From positions 73,082,001-73,146,000 of the forward strand of contig NC_071667.1 of the NCBI RefSeq assembly GCF_028554725.1: a stretch of DNA of 64,000 nt, written 5' to 3'. The notes beneath the pieces were generated by a model that saw only the letters and a program-made list of their open reading frames with translations, searched no databases and was not told the DNA's origin. This document shows positions 24,431-37,825 of the stretch, one piece after another. This stretch comes from Zeugodacus cucurbitae. Taxonomy: Eukaryota > Arthropoda > Insecta > Diptera > Tephritidae. Position 1 is the first letter of the stretch. Each line of letters opens with the position of its first letter. The translations under genes were made by a program, and so were the position numbers.

Positions 24431-27349
24431 TTATGGTTTCAGTACGCCTAATATATGGTATGTGAGATTTTAAACGAATTTTAGAAAACTTGTGGTGTTA
24501 GAGGATCTTATCTAGTAAACGGGTGGACCTCCGATTATGTAAAATTTAGTTCAGAATGTGTTTTTGGAATGCTATTAAGATTTCAAAAATAAGACACTAA
24601 ATTGCTTTCGAGTACTGAGTTCAAGTACTTCAATAACAAAAACTTTCATACATATATTCGACCTCTTTGGGATTCCTTAAAAAACCTAGGTCAGCTCAAT
24701 CATGTCGTAGTCATTGCTCATGTTGCCTTTTGAATCTTCAAATCTTCAAATGAATCGGTGATTCTTCATTTTTTGTACTAAGCATAAAGTAAAAGTATCA
24801 TTGAAGTCTAGAAGTTTGATTATAGAACAAAAGTTGGATTATACCTGCAACCAGTTTTTAGCATACATAACCAAATTTTATCAGTCCAAAAACTGTACCC
24901 AAATTTAAGGTAATTCTATTGCACCCCTTCCTAACGTGGTTACGTGAAGCGAATATAAATTCAAAGGCCAAACGAATCATTTTGCTCAGCAATACTAGTG
25001 GTTCTTCATAATATTTTAAAGGGATTAAAAACCCTTCAACTTTGTATATTGGCTCTGTGATAATTTTGTGGGAGTTGTAAGGTTTGATTTAAAGTAGCTC
25101 TCATATCTCTCTCTCAGACAATCTACCTCTCCAATCTGAATTTAAAGTAAAGGATGAGGGAGGAAAAAGTTACGAGCATTCTAAGCCAGCTGAAGTAGCA
25201 AGTAGCAATCTGTGGAGGATTTAAATTTTCAAAAAAGCACCTAGGTCTTAAGTTTTGAATCAATACTAAATATTAAAATCGAGTAAAGAAATAATGTATT
25301 CTGAAGTTGTGTTTCGAGGTTCCCTTGATTACTAATTTTTCAGACACTTCAGTGTCTTAGTTACTGGAAACATAACTAGGCCAAGTTACCATATATGAAG
25401 TTAAGTTAGTTTCCGACATTTGGTACATACAGTAGGTAGACTATAGACAGTTTAGAACTTGGATATTACTAACAGTAACTTCAGTTCCATTTATTAAAAA
25501 TGCTATTAATGACTCTAACTTTTTATTTCTCTTAGTGACTTGCATATACAAAATACTGGGCCCTTACGTCATACCTAAATTAGTATAAAATCGTTCGATG
25601 ACATGCAATACTCTAAACTGTGTCCACGCAACCACAAACACCCCCCTTACACTCAATGCCATGACAAAGTATGACAATCGTGATTACCGAAACTCTTATA
25701 AACAAATTAAATTATTTTAGTGCATAATAATTATACTTATATAGTAACACACTCACCCAACCACATAGATATACACTGGGCACATAGTAGGGTACTTAGT
25801 AAATTAGGCATATCATCAAAATATCATTTTCATTTTAATAATTTACAAATTGTTTGCGGTTGACACACCCAACATGAATGGGTATACACAAATTTTTGGC
25901 GCTTTTCCCGCTTAAGGAAGGGTTTGCGTGACTTGAATATTGAGAAGAGAGAAAGTGTACGATGTAAGAGATGTTATTAAAGTTATGAATGATGGCGTAA
26001 AATAATTTTATATATTTATATATAATATAATATGTTTCTGAATAAGGCTATTTTTATAAAGCTGACTTCGATTCGACACATTTTGAAGGGAGCATAATCA
26101 AAGGTTTTACAGACTGACAGTACTTGTTATTTCTAACAAATTCGTTTAATATCTTCATTAAATATCCAAAAAAATATCTCCCAAAAGCAAGGCACTATCA
26201 TAAACTAGTACTTGGCGAGCTTCAATAGAATTTTGTCGGAGCTTTTGTGACTTTTCAAAGCTTTAATTAAAAATATTGCTGTTAAAATAGTTAATTATTA
26301 GTATAAATAAGGTTCTTTGGGTGAATGTAGTCTCAAAATGGTCTTGACCTAAGGTAGCATTTTTATTTCGAAGTGAATTGTTCTGCAGAAACATTTTCTT
26401 GGAAGTGAGCTTTTGATTATCAGCATTTTGATAAAAAGATCTGTCATAGGGTCAATGCTAGTGTGACGTCATAATAGCGAAATAGCTAGGAATTTACAAC
26501 AAATTTCGACTCACCCAAAATTTATCATAAAAGATCATATAACATCATAAAGTTAGCTTCGAAAGTTTGTAAAAAAATAGAGCAAACTGAAAAATATTAA
26601 AAATCTATTAAATTTACGTAATTTCAAGCACAAAATGTCGCATGTCGATTTGGCGCTATGAGCTGATTGCATTTTTCAGCACGCTCATTATTAATCCTTG
26701 TCAAGTTGGCAAGCGCGTGGAATCTACAAATGCCATATTTAAAGCTCACGCCAAGTATTTACAAGCAACGCTTCTTTAATTCAACAAGATGTCATCGATA
26801 TCACCAGTAAATCCCCCTGTGGAATGTATACACAAAACTTACACATAAACATCGATTTCTTGAGAAAAACAAGCTACTGTTTTCACTCCAACATACACAC
26901 AGAAACACCATAGTAAATACATAAATATTTTTTTACATTCAAAATTTTCTGTCGCATCCTTCCTTGGTGGTTTGCGTTGGATTTTTGCGCTTAAGACAAT
27001 GAAGACAAGACAAGCGACAAAATAATATAATAAATTGTCATTGTAAAGTCATAAATCAAAAGAAGGCGAGACACGCAACCCATACCCACTATTTAGTAAA
27101 GTGGAGGGAGCTAAGCCAAGTAAGGATTGCCAACAGCTATGGTTGTGGGAAATTAAAAAAATGCTGCTGGGGAATAAGGGAATGTTTTGTTGTAAGGATA
27201 CAATATTTTGAAATATTTTATTGAAGTTGGCAACCCTGTTTCAACAAAAATTCTTTAGTATATGTAATCCTGTATTCCTGCAACATTCCTGTCACTGTTG
27301 GTGGCCATGTTGTTGCTGTTATTCACACTTCTTTGCCAGACAAACATAC
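24431..27349. other. Unassigned AT-rich non-coding stretch
   Basis: No frame over 60 codons and no recognised element in almost 3 kb. A short perfect inverted repeat AGACACTTCAGTGTCT lies near 25343-25358. Confidence 0.5.
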
Positions 27350-27534
27350 ATATATATATAGAACCTTCTACACTCTAGCTTCACATTTTTGGGGTTAAAC
27401 CGACGTTCGCTTCGCATTTTAATTTCCATCGCGCGGCTTACACAACTCAACCGGCCGCCCAGCAGGCGTTTGCGCATTATGCTGAGACAGTCTGAAGCAT
27501 CTCTAAGTCCTAAGGCTACGTTGTAGCGACTTAG
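27350..27534 (+). promoter_or_regulatory. Candidate TATA promoter and short non-coding first exon
   Basis: A TATATATATAG box (27351-27361) is followed by a GC-richer stretch that ends in GACTTAG|GTGAGTACA, a strong splice donor at 27534/27535. An inferred start near 27385 gives an exon of about 150 nt. The only ATG-initiated frame near the end is 13 codons long, so the product would be a 5' UTR or a non-coding RNA. The donor is seen; transcription is inferred. Confidence 0.25.
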
Positions 27535-27597
27535 GTGAGTACATTAGTGTCTTTTGTTTTCGCATTGTTGTTGCTTTTGTTACTTGAAATTTCGCAG
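27535..27597 (+). other. Candidate 63-bp intron
   Basis: GTGAGT at 27535 and TTTCGCAG ending at 27597 bound a T-rich 63-bp interval, the modal size of fly introns. No coding frame crosses the junction. Confidence 0.25.
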
Positions 27598-30015
27598 GCT
27601 CATCCTTTTGTGGGCAAATAAGCAAGTCAACTGACCGGCGTCGACGCGAGCCGTGTGGTTGGGGTTGCTTAGGCAAGATTGATTTAAAACAAACGGATTA
27701 GGTGCTGGGGTGCGAGACTTGTAAATGATAAGCGAAATTTAAAGAAAGTACAGTTGGATTAAAGTGTTGTCAAATTAGCATGGAAAACCGTTGAAGAAAA
27801 ATAATTACCCAGGAATATCCTTTATAATTCCTACTACACTTTTCTCTTCAGTTTTGACCTGGAGTGTCCTCAATTTCTTATAGTCTGACCTTTGGTCTAC
27901 ACTGAATATATTCTACATAAATAAGAGTTAAGTTCTGTAGTTTCGCTGAGTGAGCCATTCTCCAGGGGATTCGTCTTTGTTTCTCATTATTTCTATAGAA
28001 CGTCAAAGTCACGATTAATGTTCTGGGAGATTGACAGACAAGAAGCAACTTTTACTTTCTTAATAAGAGTTACTTCTTGAAAAGTAGATATAGCACTTCC
28101 TTAATTATGTCTGTTGGACGTTACAATTATAAAGTAGACTAACATGTAGGTAAGAGGGAAAGCGGGGTTCTCCGCGATAAAGGTTACTTCCAACTCCTCC
28201 ATTCAGCAGTAGTTAATTCTCTACTCTTACCAGCAATTTCTAAAGAACTCAAGTTTTATAGATTACTTTGGATCCTTATTCTTTCTGAGTTTGCCGAAGT
28301 TAGTGCGAAAACTGAAGTAAACATAAGGCCAAAGTAGCCCATGGACTTAGTTCATGAAGTCGTCCTAGATACCTTATTAAATATGCAGGCAAATGATTTC
28401 CACCATGTCACAGATCCACAATGTTTCATGAAGGTTTTAATCGTTTTAGCAATCTGGCAACCCTGCTGAGGTTCCAAAACAATAAACCGTATTATCCTTA
28501 AAGGTTTATCAAGTCAGTTTTCGTTGGTGAGCGCTTGTATGTGTGTTATTGCGGCACATCTATGCAGTTGACCCCTTCTTTTCTCCTCTCCTATCCTCTT
28601 CTTTCACGCAAATGACAATGCATTTGTGTTTCAGGTTTTTATAAAAAAATGCATGCAGAAACAATGCCAACAACAAAAATTAAAACAATAATGACGTAGC
28701 GTGCAAACAAGCAGCAAAGAATAGCAAACATGACGAGCATTAATGTTGAGGCACCGCCACGAAGAGAAGAATGCTGCGCGGGAAAGTGTAACAAACAGGC
28801 TAAGTCGCCTTGCAACTCACCCTTCATTTCGCCGCCTCTGTGCTAAGCTCGGCGCTAGATATTCAGCAAAACTTTGTCTCATCCGCTGTCGCTGCCGATG
28901 CGCATCAACTTCGCACCTCAAAGTCACCGGTGTCGGTTGGTCGGTCAAGTCGTCACCTCAAGTGCTTGTCGCTGACAATAAGCGTGAACGCAACTCACGG
29001 TCGGGATGAAGTTCGGCGGTGGCATGGATGGAAGGACGACGGCGGCTGGTAGGCGCTTGGCCATGGTAAAGGACTCATTTATACCGCCTCGAACGGAATG
29101 TTGACGGCGCCGTCAATGACAGCAAACAATAAACCAGTTGGAAAAAACTGACGAGAAAAACAACAAAAATGGAAGGAGAAGAATGGACTAACATTCCGAT
29201 GAAACCTGCAGAATTCAAAATACATTGCTTATGAATGAGAGAGGAGAAAAGTGAGAAGAGAAGGATGCGGCGGAGTTGCAGGTTTCGCCTTAAGCGAGGT
29301 TAAGGTCCGAGTTAGTAAAGGTAAGCAACCTCTGACACCTTCGGCTCATTAATTTGCGTAAATTTAAACGTGAACGCTTATCAGTGCCCAGTCGAAGCAT
29401 CGGAGTGGTAGAAAGCGTCAAGCGAACGGGAAGTAAGCAAACAATAGATATAAACAAAGCCAAATAAAGCAGCATATGAACAAGGGATAAGCTCAGTGAC
29501 AACCGAAAGCCAAACGGGAAGACCCTTCATAACTTACAAGAAGGCCTAGTACCTGCTTACCGATGCCTGGTCTCCGAAAAGTGACCGCTGGAGCTGCTGC
29601 TTCGGACAGCAGGTGAAAAATGTGCCATGCCAGGCGGGATAATGAGCTGTGTCAAAATGTTTGATGTGCTTATTTTGATCATTCCTTATTTCTTTCATCC
29701 TCTCTTTTCGCTTCGCTGGCATCTTCCTTCTTATTGCTGTTGTTGTTGTTTAGTGTTTTTCGCTGAAATCGTTTGGTAATCGCTTTTAAGCTGTCTTGTC
29801 CATTTGGTGATTTTTCTTCTCCGCTTATTTGCTTCTGTACTTTCTTGTCTTGTCTCTCGCTTGCTGGCGTTCTTGACCTCTTATTGTGAAAAAATTGCTT
29901 TAAATTTGCATTTCAATTGATTTGCTTTGCGTAACTGATTGCCACAGCTGTTTACATGCCATGGATTCTTAGCGTTTTCCGCTTCACTGTTGTTGGTAAC
30001 TGCAGGAGACAGTGA
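27598..30015. other. Unassigned stretch with GC-richer patch at 28740-29640
   Basis: The patch opens several Arg/Ser-rich frames (28743-29009, 28810-29052), but none continues into a recognisable protein. It could be regulatory or an unannotated non-coding exon. Confidence 0.35.
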
Positions 30016-30040
30016 CAGTGACAGTTTACAGCTGTCACTG
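30016..30040. other. Short perfect hairpin
   Basis: CAGTGACAG (30016-30024), a 7-nt loop, then CTGTCACTG (30032-30040). CAGTGACAG-type words also flank it. It is too short for a microRNA precursor. Confidence 0.5.
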
Positions 30041-32451
30041 ACAGTGGAGAAGTATGCATTCCCAGTGAGTCTGCTAAAAAAGTGGGGATGAGATGAGAGA
30101 GAATGATTGAAGCATTGTAATTCAGGTAGAACCGGTATGCGGATTTAAAAATATTACCGCTTGTTTTGGGTCCCGCAGATTGGTATTCTGCTCAAACGTG
30201 AGTCTTGAAATCAGACATTAGAACCTTCTTCTCAACGAATAGGGTTTCGCTTCATACGAAATAGCATCCGAAAAGATATTGCTCTCCAGCACTAAGTGTA
30301 TTGTATGTGGAACCAGCTGGTTGCAGCAGAGAGAGAAGAATCCTCCGCATTGGTAAGAGCAAGGATTTGGCTTCTGGACCTCTCTAGATAGTAAAGAAAA
30401 AAAATTTAAATCGAAAAGAAGTATAAAAGATTTCTAAGATGGCCGTCACCAGTCGTATAGCAGTTGAGGCTCTCTCAAGCTCTTAGCGAACTTCTTCTGA
30501 ACTTTTGATCCTATTGGAGATCTTTGGCTTAGGAAAACGATTTGAGCTCAATGTACAGGGGTCATTTAAATTAAAGCAAGTCCAGACGGACGAAATTTAT
30601 ATACGGTCAAGGAATGCTCTCTCCGCACCATTGTTAAAAAACAGTTCTTATATGAAGACTTCAGTGATCCGACGCATCCGACTTTACGAAGTAAAATCCG
30701 ATTCTCGGACTATCCGTTGCTTTACGAACTCTACCAATATCCAGTCTTCTGAAGAAAACAAGAGGGTTTTGCTACCACTTTTGGCAAGCATTAGACACTG
30801 TTCCTCAGTGACATTTGTAATAATGATGACAAAGAAGCAGAGATTCGACAGTTGAAATGGAAGCGCACCATTTGACACGCTTAACAGGGAAGTGTGAGCT
30901 CCCAGCTTAGCCGCTGGAACCCAGTCAAGTTGCAAGGTGTGCAAATATGTACAAGTGACAATAACAATAAAAACACAAAACACTTTCGAAGATATGCGCA
31001 CCTTTGTACGCAGCTACCTTAAATATCCATCTAGATATGTAAATTATGCCAGCGAAGTAATGTTGCAGTGTTATGTTGCAAGAACAATGACGAAACCGAC
31101 ACCAGCTGCTGGCTGTTGAAGCTACCGTAGCGTCTAAGACAAAGCACCAGTGCGGCACATGTGGCTGTTGTTGTAGTCAGGCAAATCACTGCAAAGATGT
31201 TGCAGCTTTGTCGAACAACAACAATCCCTTGATTCACTTGCACTGAAGCGCTGTGTGTGTGTATTTGGAGCTTGTACGAGGGGCCCTTAGTGAGACAAAA
31301 CATAAAAACGCTAAATCAAGTCGAAAGCAACGATAAATTTTACAGTTTCCCACTGCCAATGCTGGACGAAAGCACTGTCAACCGGTGGACAGACCCAGGT
31401 TGAGAAATTGGAAGGCTGGCTTGCGCACGGGGTGTCTGCTTGCGGCGGCTAACAGCAACCATTTGCCATGTGTGCGAGGCATGCAACTTCATGCTGATCT
31501 ACACGCGCTGATAGCAGCTGATGTAGATGCTGATGTTGTCGTCACCGTTGATGGCAGCCAACAGCAGGCACGGCCAGTGACAGTAGCAGCTACAACGGCA
31601 TCAGCGCATCTGAACATCAGGGCTTGGAGCAGGAACAGCCAGTGGATGTCAAAGGCAGCATAGCAAATGGTTGGAGCGATAAGCGATTTGCAGGTGCATT
31701 TGTTTGTCTCTCGGGAATGGTGTGCGAGGTGTTGAAGCGTGCGTTTGCAGTGATTATTTATATGCATACTGCACTGTTGGATAGATACGAGCATATTTAT
31801 CTTTAGATATCATATGGGTGAGTGTGTAAGGATGACTGAAATTTCATACATTCTTGGTAAATGTTGCGCTTTAATTTGCATCGTCTTCTTCTTTCTTTCT
31901 GCTATGGACTCTAAGCTTTGAATGAAAAATTTTTGAAAACATTTTGAACTTGTTTATTTCAAGTAATGATTATCCAGAAGCCAGAAGAAAAATCATAAGA
32001 TTTTTTTTTTGGATAATAAGAACTTAGGAGTCGTCCCTAATGGGAAGTTTTTTAATAATTCGACCATGCCAATACAGATCCACTACCTTCTTAATATAAT
32101 AAACAATCCACTGGATCTTTGAAGTCACTTTTGTTTAACGGAATTAGAGCTCAGGACTGACCGAGCTTTGTTTTCAGACTAAAATTGCCCAAGCATTCTT
32201 CTGTGCTCTAAATGAGAGCTGAGTTTGGAGCTTAAAGTTTGGTTAAGATAGGATATTGAGCTCACGTTTGCAAATTTATTGAGCTTATCTGCTTATCAGA
32301 GACAAATCTAATAAAGAAAACTGGATAAAGAACCTGTCTGACTACATACTTACTTAAGACCCTTTATTAAGATCCACTATTTTCTTAGTATTAGCAGAAT
32401 ACTCTAAATCTATTATAGCATATTATATATTTCTTTCTTAAATTATAAGAG
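30041..32451. other. Unassigned non-coding stretch
   Basis: The 116-codon plus frame at 30505-30855 has no domain I recognise. Frames near 31031-31794 are chance frames in GC-richer DNA. Confidence 0.4.
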
Positions 32452-33243
32452 CTGCAGAGCTAAACCGAGAAAGTACAATCTTCTACAAGAGTGTACAGCT
32501 CCTGGCGTACGCCGATGGAATTGATATCATCGGAAGCCACAACCGTGCCGTTTGTTCCGCTTTTTCCCGACTGGATAAGGAAGCGAAGCGAATGGGTCTG
32601 GAGGTGAATGAGGACAAGACGAAATATCTCCTGTCATCATACAAACAGTCAGCGCATTCGCGTCTTGGCTCCCACTGTTGACAGCCATAATAATTTTAAT
32701 TTCGTATACCTTGGAACCGGCATCAACAAAACCAACAATGTCAGCCCCGAAATCCAGCGCAGAAACACTCTTGCCAACAGGTGCTGCTTTGGACTGAGTG
32801 GGCAATTGAAAAGTAAAGTCCGCTCCCGATGAACAAAAACCAAGCTCTACAAGCCCCTCGCCATTCCCATCCTACTTTATGGTGCAGAAGCGTGGACGAT
32901 GTCAACATCAGATGAGACGACTCTTAGGGTTTTCGAGAGAAAGGTCGATTTCTACGACGACATTGATATAGTTCGGCGAATAAAAAGACAGCGGCTAAGC
33001 TGGCTAGGTCATGTTGTTCGAATGGACGAAAGTGCTCCAGCTCTGAAAGTGTTCGACGCAGTACTCGCCGAAGGAAGCCGAGGAAGGAGAATGCCTCCAC
33101 TCCGTTGGATGGACCAGGTGGAGAGCGACCTGGTTACACTTGAGATCTCTAACTGACGCCGTCTGCGAAGGAGAGAGAGAGGTGGCGCACTATCGTCGAT
33201 TTGGCTATAACCGGCTAAACGATTGCAACGCCAATCACATACA
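32452..33243 (+). pseudogene. Non-LTR retrotransposon fragment, second copy of the 17-kb subfamily
   Basis: In plus orientation the fragment runs RAAELNRE, YADGIDIIG, RMGLEVNEDKTKYLLSS, VYLGTGINK, RRNTLANRCCFGLSGQLKSK, ILYGAEAWTMSTSDE, RRIKRQRLSWLGHVVRMD and MDQVESDLVTLEISN, then the 3' tail with 'accggctaaacg'. It shares with the 17-kb copy the Asp-to-Gly change in YADD and the small frameshifting deletion after SRLGSH, and both stop upstream close to RAAELN. An additional stop lies just after KSKVRSR (32828-32830). The second half, from GAEAW to the end, is open. Confidence 0.85.
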
Positions 33244-35389
33244 TACATATATATATTTCTTCCACTTCCGTTCTTCCACTTTCCATTGATAACTATCCAC
33301 CTGACACCATAGCCAGGGCATCGTAGAAATACTCCATATATTATAGACATGTCAGGCTAGGCGACATATTCCAATGGCTTACGTCACCACTAACTTCTAT
33401 ACATCTACTTTTAGTATTTTTCTAGAACTGGTTTCACTTCTGCACTTTATTGTTCGTAAAAAGGTGATTGAGCTCTAATATAATCAATCTATTGTTTCAC
33501 TTCATAACTAGAATGATTGATATGTAACGAATCGAGCAAACATCTCGTATAACTCACACAGTCTAACTTAATCAAATTATGAGAGAGAGAGAAATAGTAA
33601 ACGATTATATCACCTCAATGCAGTATCTCTTATTCTCTCTCGTGCTGAATTTCCACATAAAATTTTGTAACGAGGAATTAGAGGATAAAACTGACTATAG
33701 TGGGCTGGCTGGTTTAATCGAAGAATGCTTTATCATTTACTTCTTGATGACTTATTCATTGTATAGTATTGGACCCAAATATCGATAAACTCAACTTCGG
33801 ATGCGAGAGAATTGGAAGCGGAAGTTCTTGAAATTTATGTGTATCGTACACTATTTGTTACAGATTTGGTTACATATCAGTTAACGTTGAAGTCGCAAGC
33901 GTTTAATAAACTTACATCAGTTTAGTGAATATTAAAATATTTGCTGTCTTTTTTTGTTTTGTTGATATTGGTGTATATAGCCTCTAGATATCCTCTCTCC
34001 TTCTTCTTCTTTTCGGTAAAATGTGTATTGCCAGTGAATCCGTCTCCTTGTTTAACATATTGCGGGCAATAAATAAAGGAGAGTGGTCCTACGACTACTA
34101 AAAACAATATATATATTTCTATACATATACATATATTAAAAGCGCTATAAACAACAACTATCAACAAAGTAATCCTCGTTTATTTTTGTTGTGCGAAATT
34201 TGTTCGATTCTGCCTCATACTCCGCTGCACTTAACCCTATTTTCGTTCGTATGCGCTTCCTTACAACATTTTGTGGTTATCTGCTCGTCGATCTACAGCA
34301 TCACCTTTAGCATTTTTACATCGATAAAGGGAATAAAGAAAAGTGGTGAAAATAAACTAAATTAAATAAGGAAAAAATAAAAAAACGAAAAGTAGGAGGA
34401 GCAAGAGGTGGGTAAGCGGTTAACAATTTATTGTTAATTTAGTTTGATTTATTTAAAGCTTTGCAGTCATTAAGTACAGATTATGTTGACGCAGGCGAGC
34501 AGTCAGTCATTTGACTGGCACAAACGCTTCGAGCAAAAGGGTGCTGTGCCATGATATATGCATGTTTGTATGTATGTGTGTGTCTTTCCAAGTAAGCGGC
34601 GGCAACACTTCAGCTCCCGAGACAAGATTTACTAGTTGCAGGTTAATTGAATTGAAGTATCGCAGATTTACATCGCATCGCCAACACACTCCTGTCGTGT
34701 GAATGATGACTGTGAAACCGGCAGCCGATTCGGATATTCGTAGAGGATATAGCGATATATTTAGCAGCTGCTGTGGAAGAGTAATGGGAGTTTATCAATT
34801 TTATGAGTGTAAAAAACTAATATATTTTAACTCTCTGAAATATTTCTGATTGAAAGCTTCTTCGAAAGAAAATGTTCATCTTAACAAAAAATATAAAATG
34901 ATAAATGGATGAAGACGAAATAATTGGTTTCTTCAAATAAATCTCGATCCTATAAAAATTATCTGCTAAATTATATGGACTTAAATGAACCGTTGTCGAA
35001 TTCATGAGAGGATCTCTGAAATGTTGATAAGTCATCCAAAGTCTTGATTTAAGTAGATACTAAATATTGAATTTCTAGAATACTGAACTTAATACGTATA
35101 CACTCTTAAAGTCACGAAAAGAGAGCTTATTGATAAGAGCATTGTCCAATAAAATCTATAAGGTTTCTAAAGGAAAATGTTGTTTTAAAAGCAGTAATCA
35201 AACTAAAAATATATAATATTATGCTGAAGAATGGCTTTTGCACTTTATGACTTATGAATCATTAGTAGGTTGAATTCTTCTTCAAAGCTCGAAAGTAAAG
35301 AGTAAAATTAAGGCAATACTAACTGCAATTAATCGGTAAAAATATATAATATGGAATAAGTTCCATTTATTTCAAATACTCACATAATA
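33244..35389. other. Unassigned non-coding stretch
   Basis: Contains short GA runs (33579-33592) but no recognised gene or element. Frames at 33579-33788 and 33922-34167 show no domain. Confidence 0.45.
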
Positions 35390-36006
35390 GAATTTCAGAT
35401 CCTTTGACTTTACAATAAATAAATTAAGAACCAGTGAAGATATCGGAATACAACTTTGGTTCAATGCTGCATTGGAGGTGAGGCATCGTTCACTTAAGAA
35501 CTAATCGAAATCGAACTATAACTTTTCAAGACCCCAGATATGGAACATGAGGTCCTCATGAGCCTTATGGATAATTTTTCACAAAAAATATCGGTAAATC
35601 TCTTAGATATTTTACAAGGATTCAGAAATAATATTTTTATTTTAATTGTGTGCCCTTGTACCAGAAATGGATAAAATTGGGTCTATACTTTCTCAAATCC
35701 CATATACCCAGCATTAGATTTTCAAACATCCGATGGACTTTGCACCGTATATATCGATTAATATGTGAGATATCATAGCAGTGACTTTATAATCGTGGAT
35801 ATAATGTAGATTGATGGCAAAAATATAAATGTTGAAATCGATCTAGGAATTCCTCCAGCCTATATATAACGATTATCGGTATTATTGTGGACTTTTTGTT
35901 GAATATATGGGTCAAATTGTGTGTTCTAATAATAAAATTAAATAAATACATTACAAGAGTATAAAATTTGTTACACCCGAACTTAGAAGACCTTCTTTAC
36001 TTGTTT
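35390..36006 (+). repeat. Interspersed repeat family A, copy 3 (left part missing)
   Basis: Shares 'gaagatatcggaat', 'ggaacatgaggtcctca', 'aaaatatcggtaaatctc', 'gtatatatcgattaatatg' and 'atatgggtcaaattgtgtg' with the 51.9-kb copy. It ends in AAGAGTATAAAATTTGTTAC, then ACACCCGAACTTAG, then CTTTACTTGT. Non-coding. Confidence 0.75.
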
Positions 36007-37825
36007 TTTTTTTTTTAATTTTTCTAAGAAAAGTTGAGAAAACACAAATATTTGGCATACGATGGCTTGTTGGTAATTCCCAGTAGATCCAAAACTATTT
36101 TTTGTTTGAGAAAATACAAATTCTCACCCAAAAATTTGCTAAACTCACAATTTTACTGCTTTCTGCAAGCAAGTAACTGATAAAAATCGCACCTACGTGC
36201 TGAAAGTGAGATATTCTTGGAGCATATTTATTATCAAGCTACATCAAGCGAGTAGATACTATCGCAAATAAGCAGAAACAGACTCATTTACATGAGTCTT
36301 TAGCGTACGGCACTTAGTAACATAACCTTGCCTCAAAGACAGGCAAGCGAACATGTCTCCGGCGTCAAACCGTTTAGCTTGTAGTTGCGCATGCGCGACT
36401 TTCTCTTTTCATAAGATTGTAAATTGCACTTTTTATTTAAATATTTGCATTTTATTGACGCAATGGCAACGAAAATTTTGTCAACGAAAGGTGCGCACGC
36501 CCGCCTCGGCTCATAATAAGAATGCCGCAAATGATACTAAAAGTTTTTGTGAACGAAGCGAAATTATAAGCGTAGAAAAAGAAAAAAATAAAGTCCGACT
36601 TACTCTGCGGTTTACTGACCCATTAGCGCCAGAATATAAACAATATCTCATTGCGGACGTGATTCGAAATGTTTTTGGTACGGACTGGCTACGAGCTCTA
36701 AAATTCAGAATAAGAGAAAAAATTTATATAAAAAATAAAAAAAATTATAAAAATAACAAAAAGAAATTGTAAAAAAATCAAAAATAAAATAAATTAAATT
36801 ATTCACATGTTTTATCTGTTTATCAGTATGCCTATATTTATATCTGACAACTCTCAGCGCGCTATTTTACGGTAGCAACGCAAAACAACAACCGAAAGCA
36901 ATTAATTGACAAGTAATACAACAACAGCAACAACAAAATACCCAGCAACAATGAATTAATAAAAATGCCTATCGCTTTTTAGTTGTTTTGTTGTTATTGT
37001 TGTTGTTGTTGTTGTTGTTGTTATTTTAGTCAGCCACCGGCTTTTGAGTGTCTCACTGGAATTTGCCGAAATGAGTAATGCTTCACGCAGCACTGCTGGA
37101 CGCCGCTAAATCCCATGTTTCGCGAATGCCCACGCGTATTTAAACGAGACTACAACAACTCTGTGAGTGTATATTCATAGGTGTTTGTGTGCTCGGAAAT
37201 GTTTTGCATAAATTAAATAACCGTTGGTAACAAAAGAGCGTGTCAATTTTTGGCTTACAAAGCAGCAACAAAAAATTGTGCAAAAATAAAAAATCAACAA
37301 CAACAACAAAAGTAATATAAAATAAATTGATTTGGTTATTGAATTGAATTGAAATGAATTCATTCAGCGCAGCTTAGTTACAATTCCATTTCATTTCAAT
37401 TTTTGTGAATTTTAATCGCTGCCGCATTTTCGGCTGATAAATGACATTGCAAACGCTGTGAAATTGCGAGAAAAAAATTATTGAATTTGCATTGTTGCTT
37501 GCATTTAAATTGAAATGTGGCGCTTTGCAATGTCTATTTTGTTGCAAAGTGAGATTTTATCGTTTATATAATAAAAAAAGAGTTGCCACGTTTTTGAAAA
37601 TTTATTGTTTGAAATTCAAATAAATATTAGACATTAAATGACAGTGATATATAAACATTAGTGTTCTTCTTTAAATTAAAAATAATAATTAAAAGAGTTG
37701 CCACGTTATTTAGGTTATTATATTAGACGAAAATTAAGTATGAGTATTTCGTATTTCCAAGTGGATTGAAAAACATAACAGATGAAACTAGATAGTGAAA
37801 AATTATAAAAGAGAATATTACCATA
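36007..37825. other. Unassigned non-coding stretch with (TTG)n/(CAA)n tracts
   Basis: A long (TTG)n tract lies at about 36989-37023 and a (CAA)n-rich part at 36915-36945 and 37290-37310. The 139-codon frame at 36353-36772 ends in poly-Lys/Asn from AT-rich DNA and shows no known domain. Confidence 0.4.

Noticed and set aside
30016..30040. Hairpin as a microRNA precursor
   Set aside because: The 9-bp stem is far too short for Drosha/Dicer processing.
30505..30855. 116-codon plus frame, possible transposon piece
   Set aside because: I could not match it to any transposase, RT or host domain.
36353..36772. 139-codon plus frame ending in Lys/Asn runs
   Set aside because: Ends in AT-rich simple sequence; no recognisable motif.
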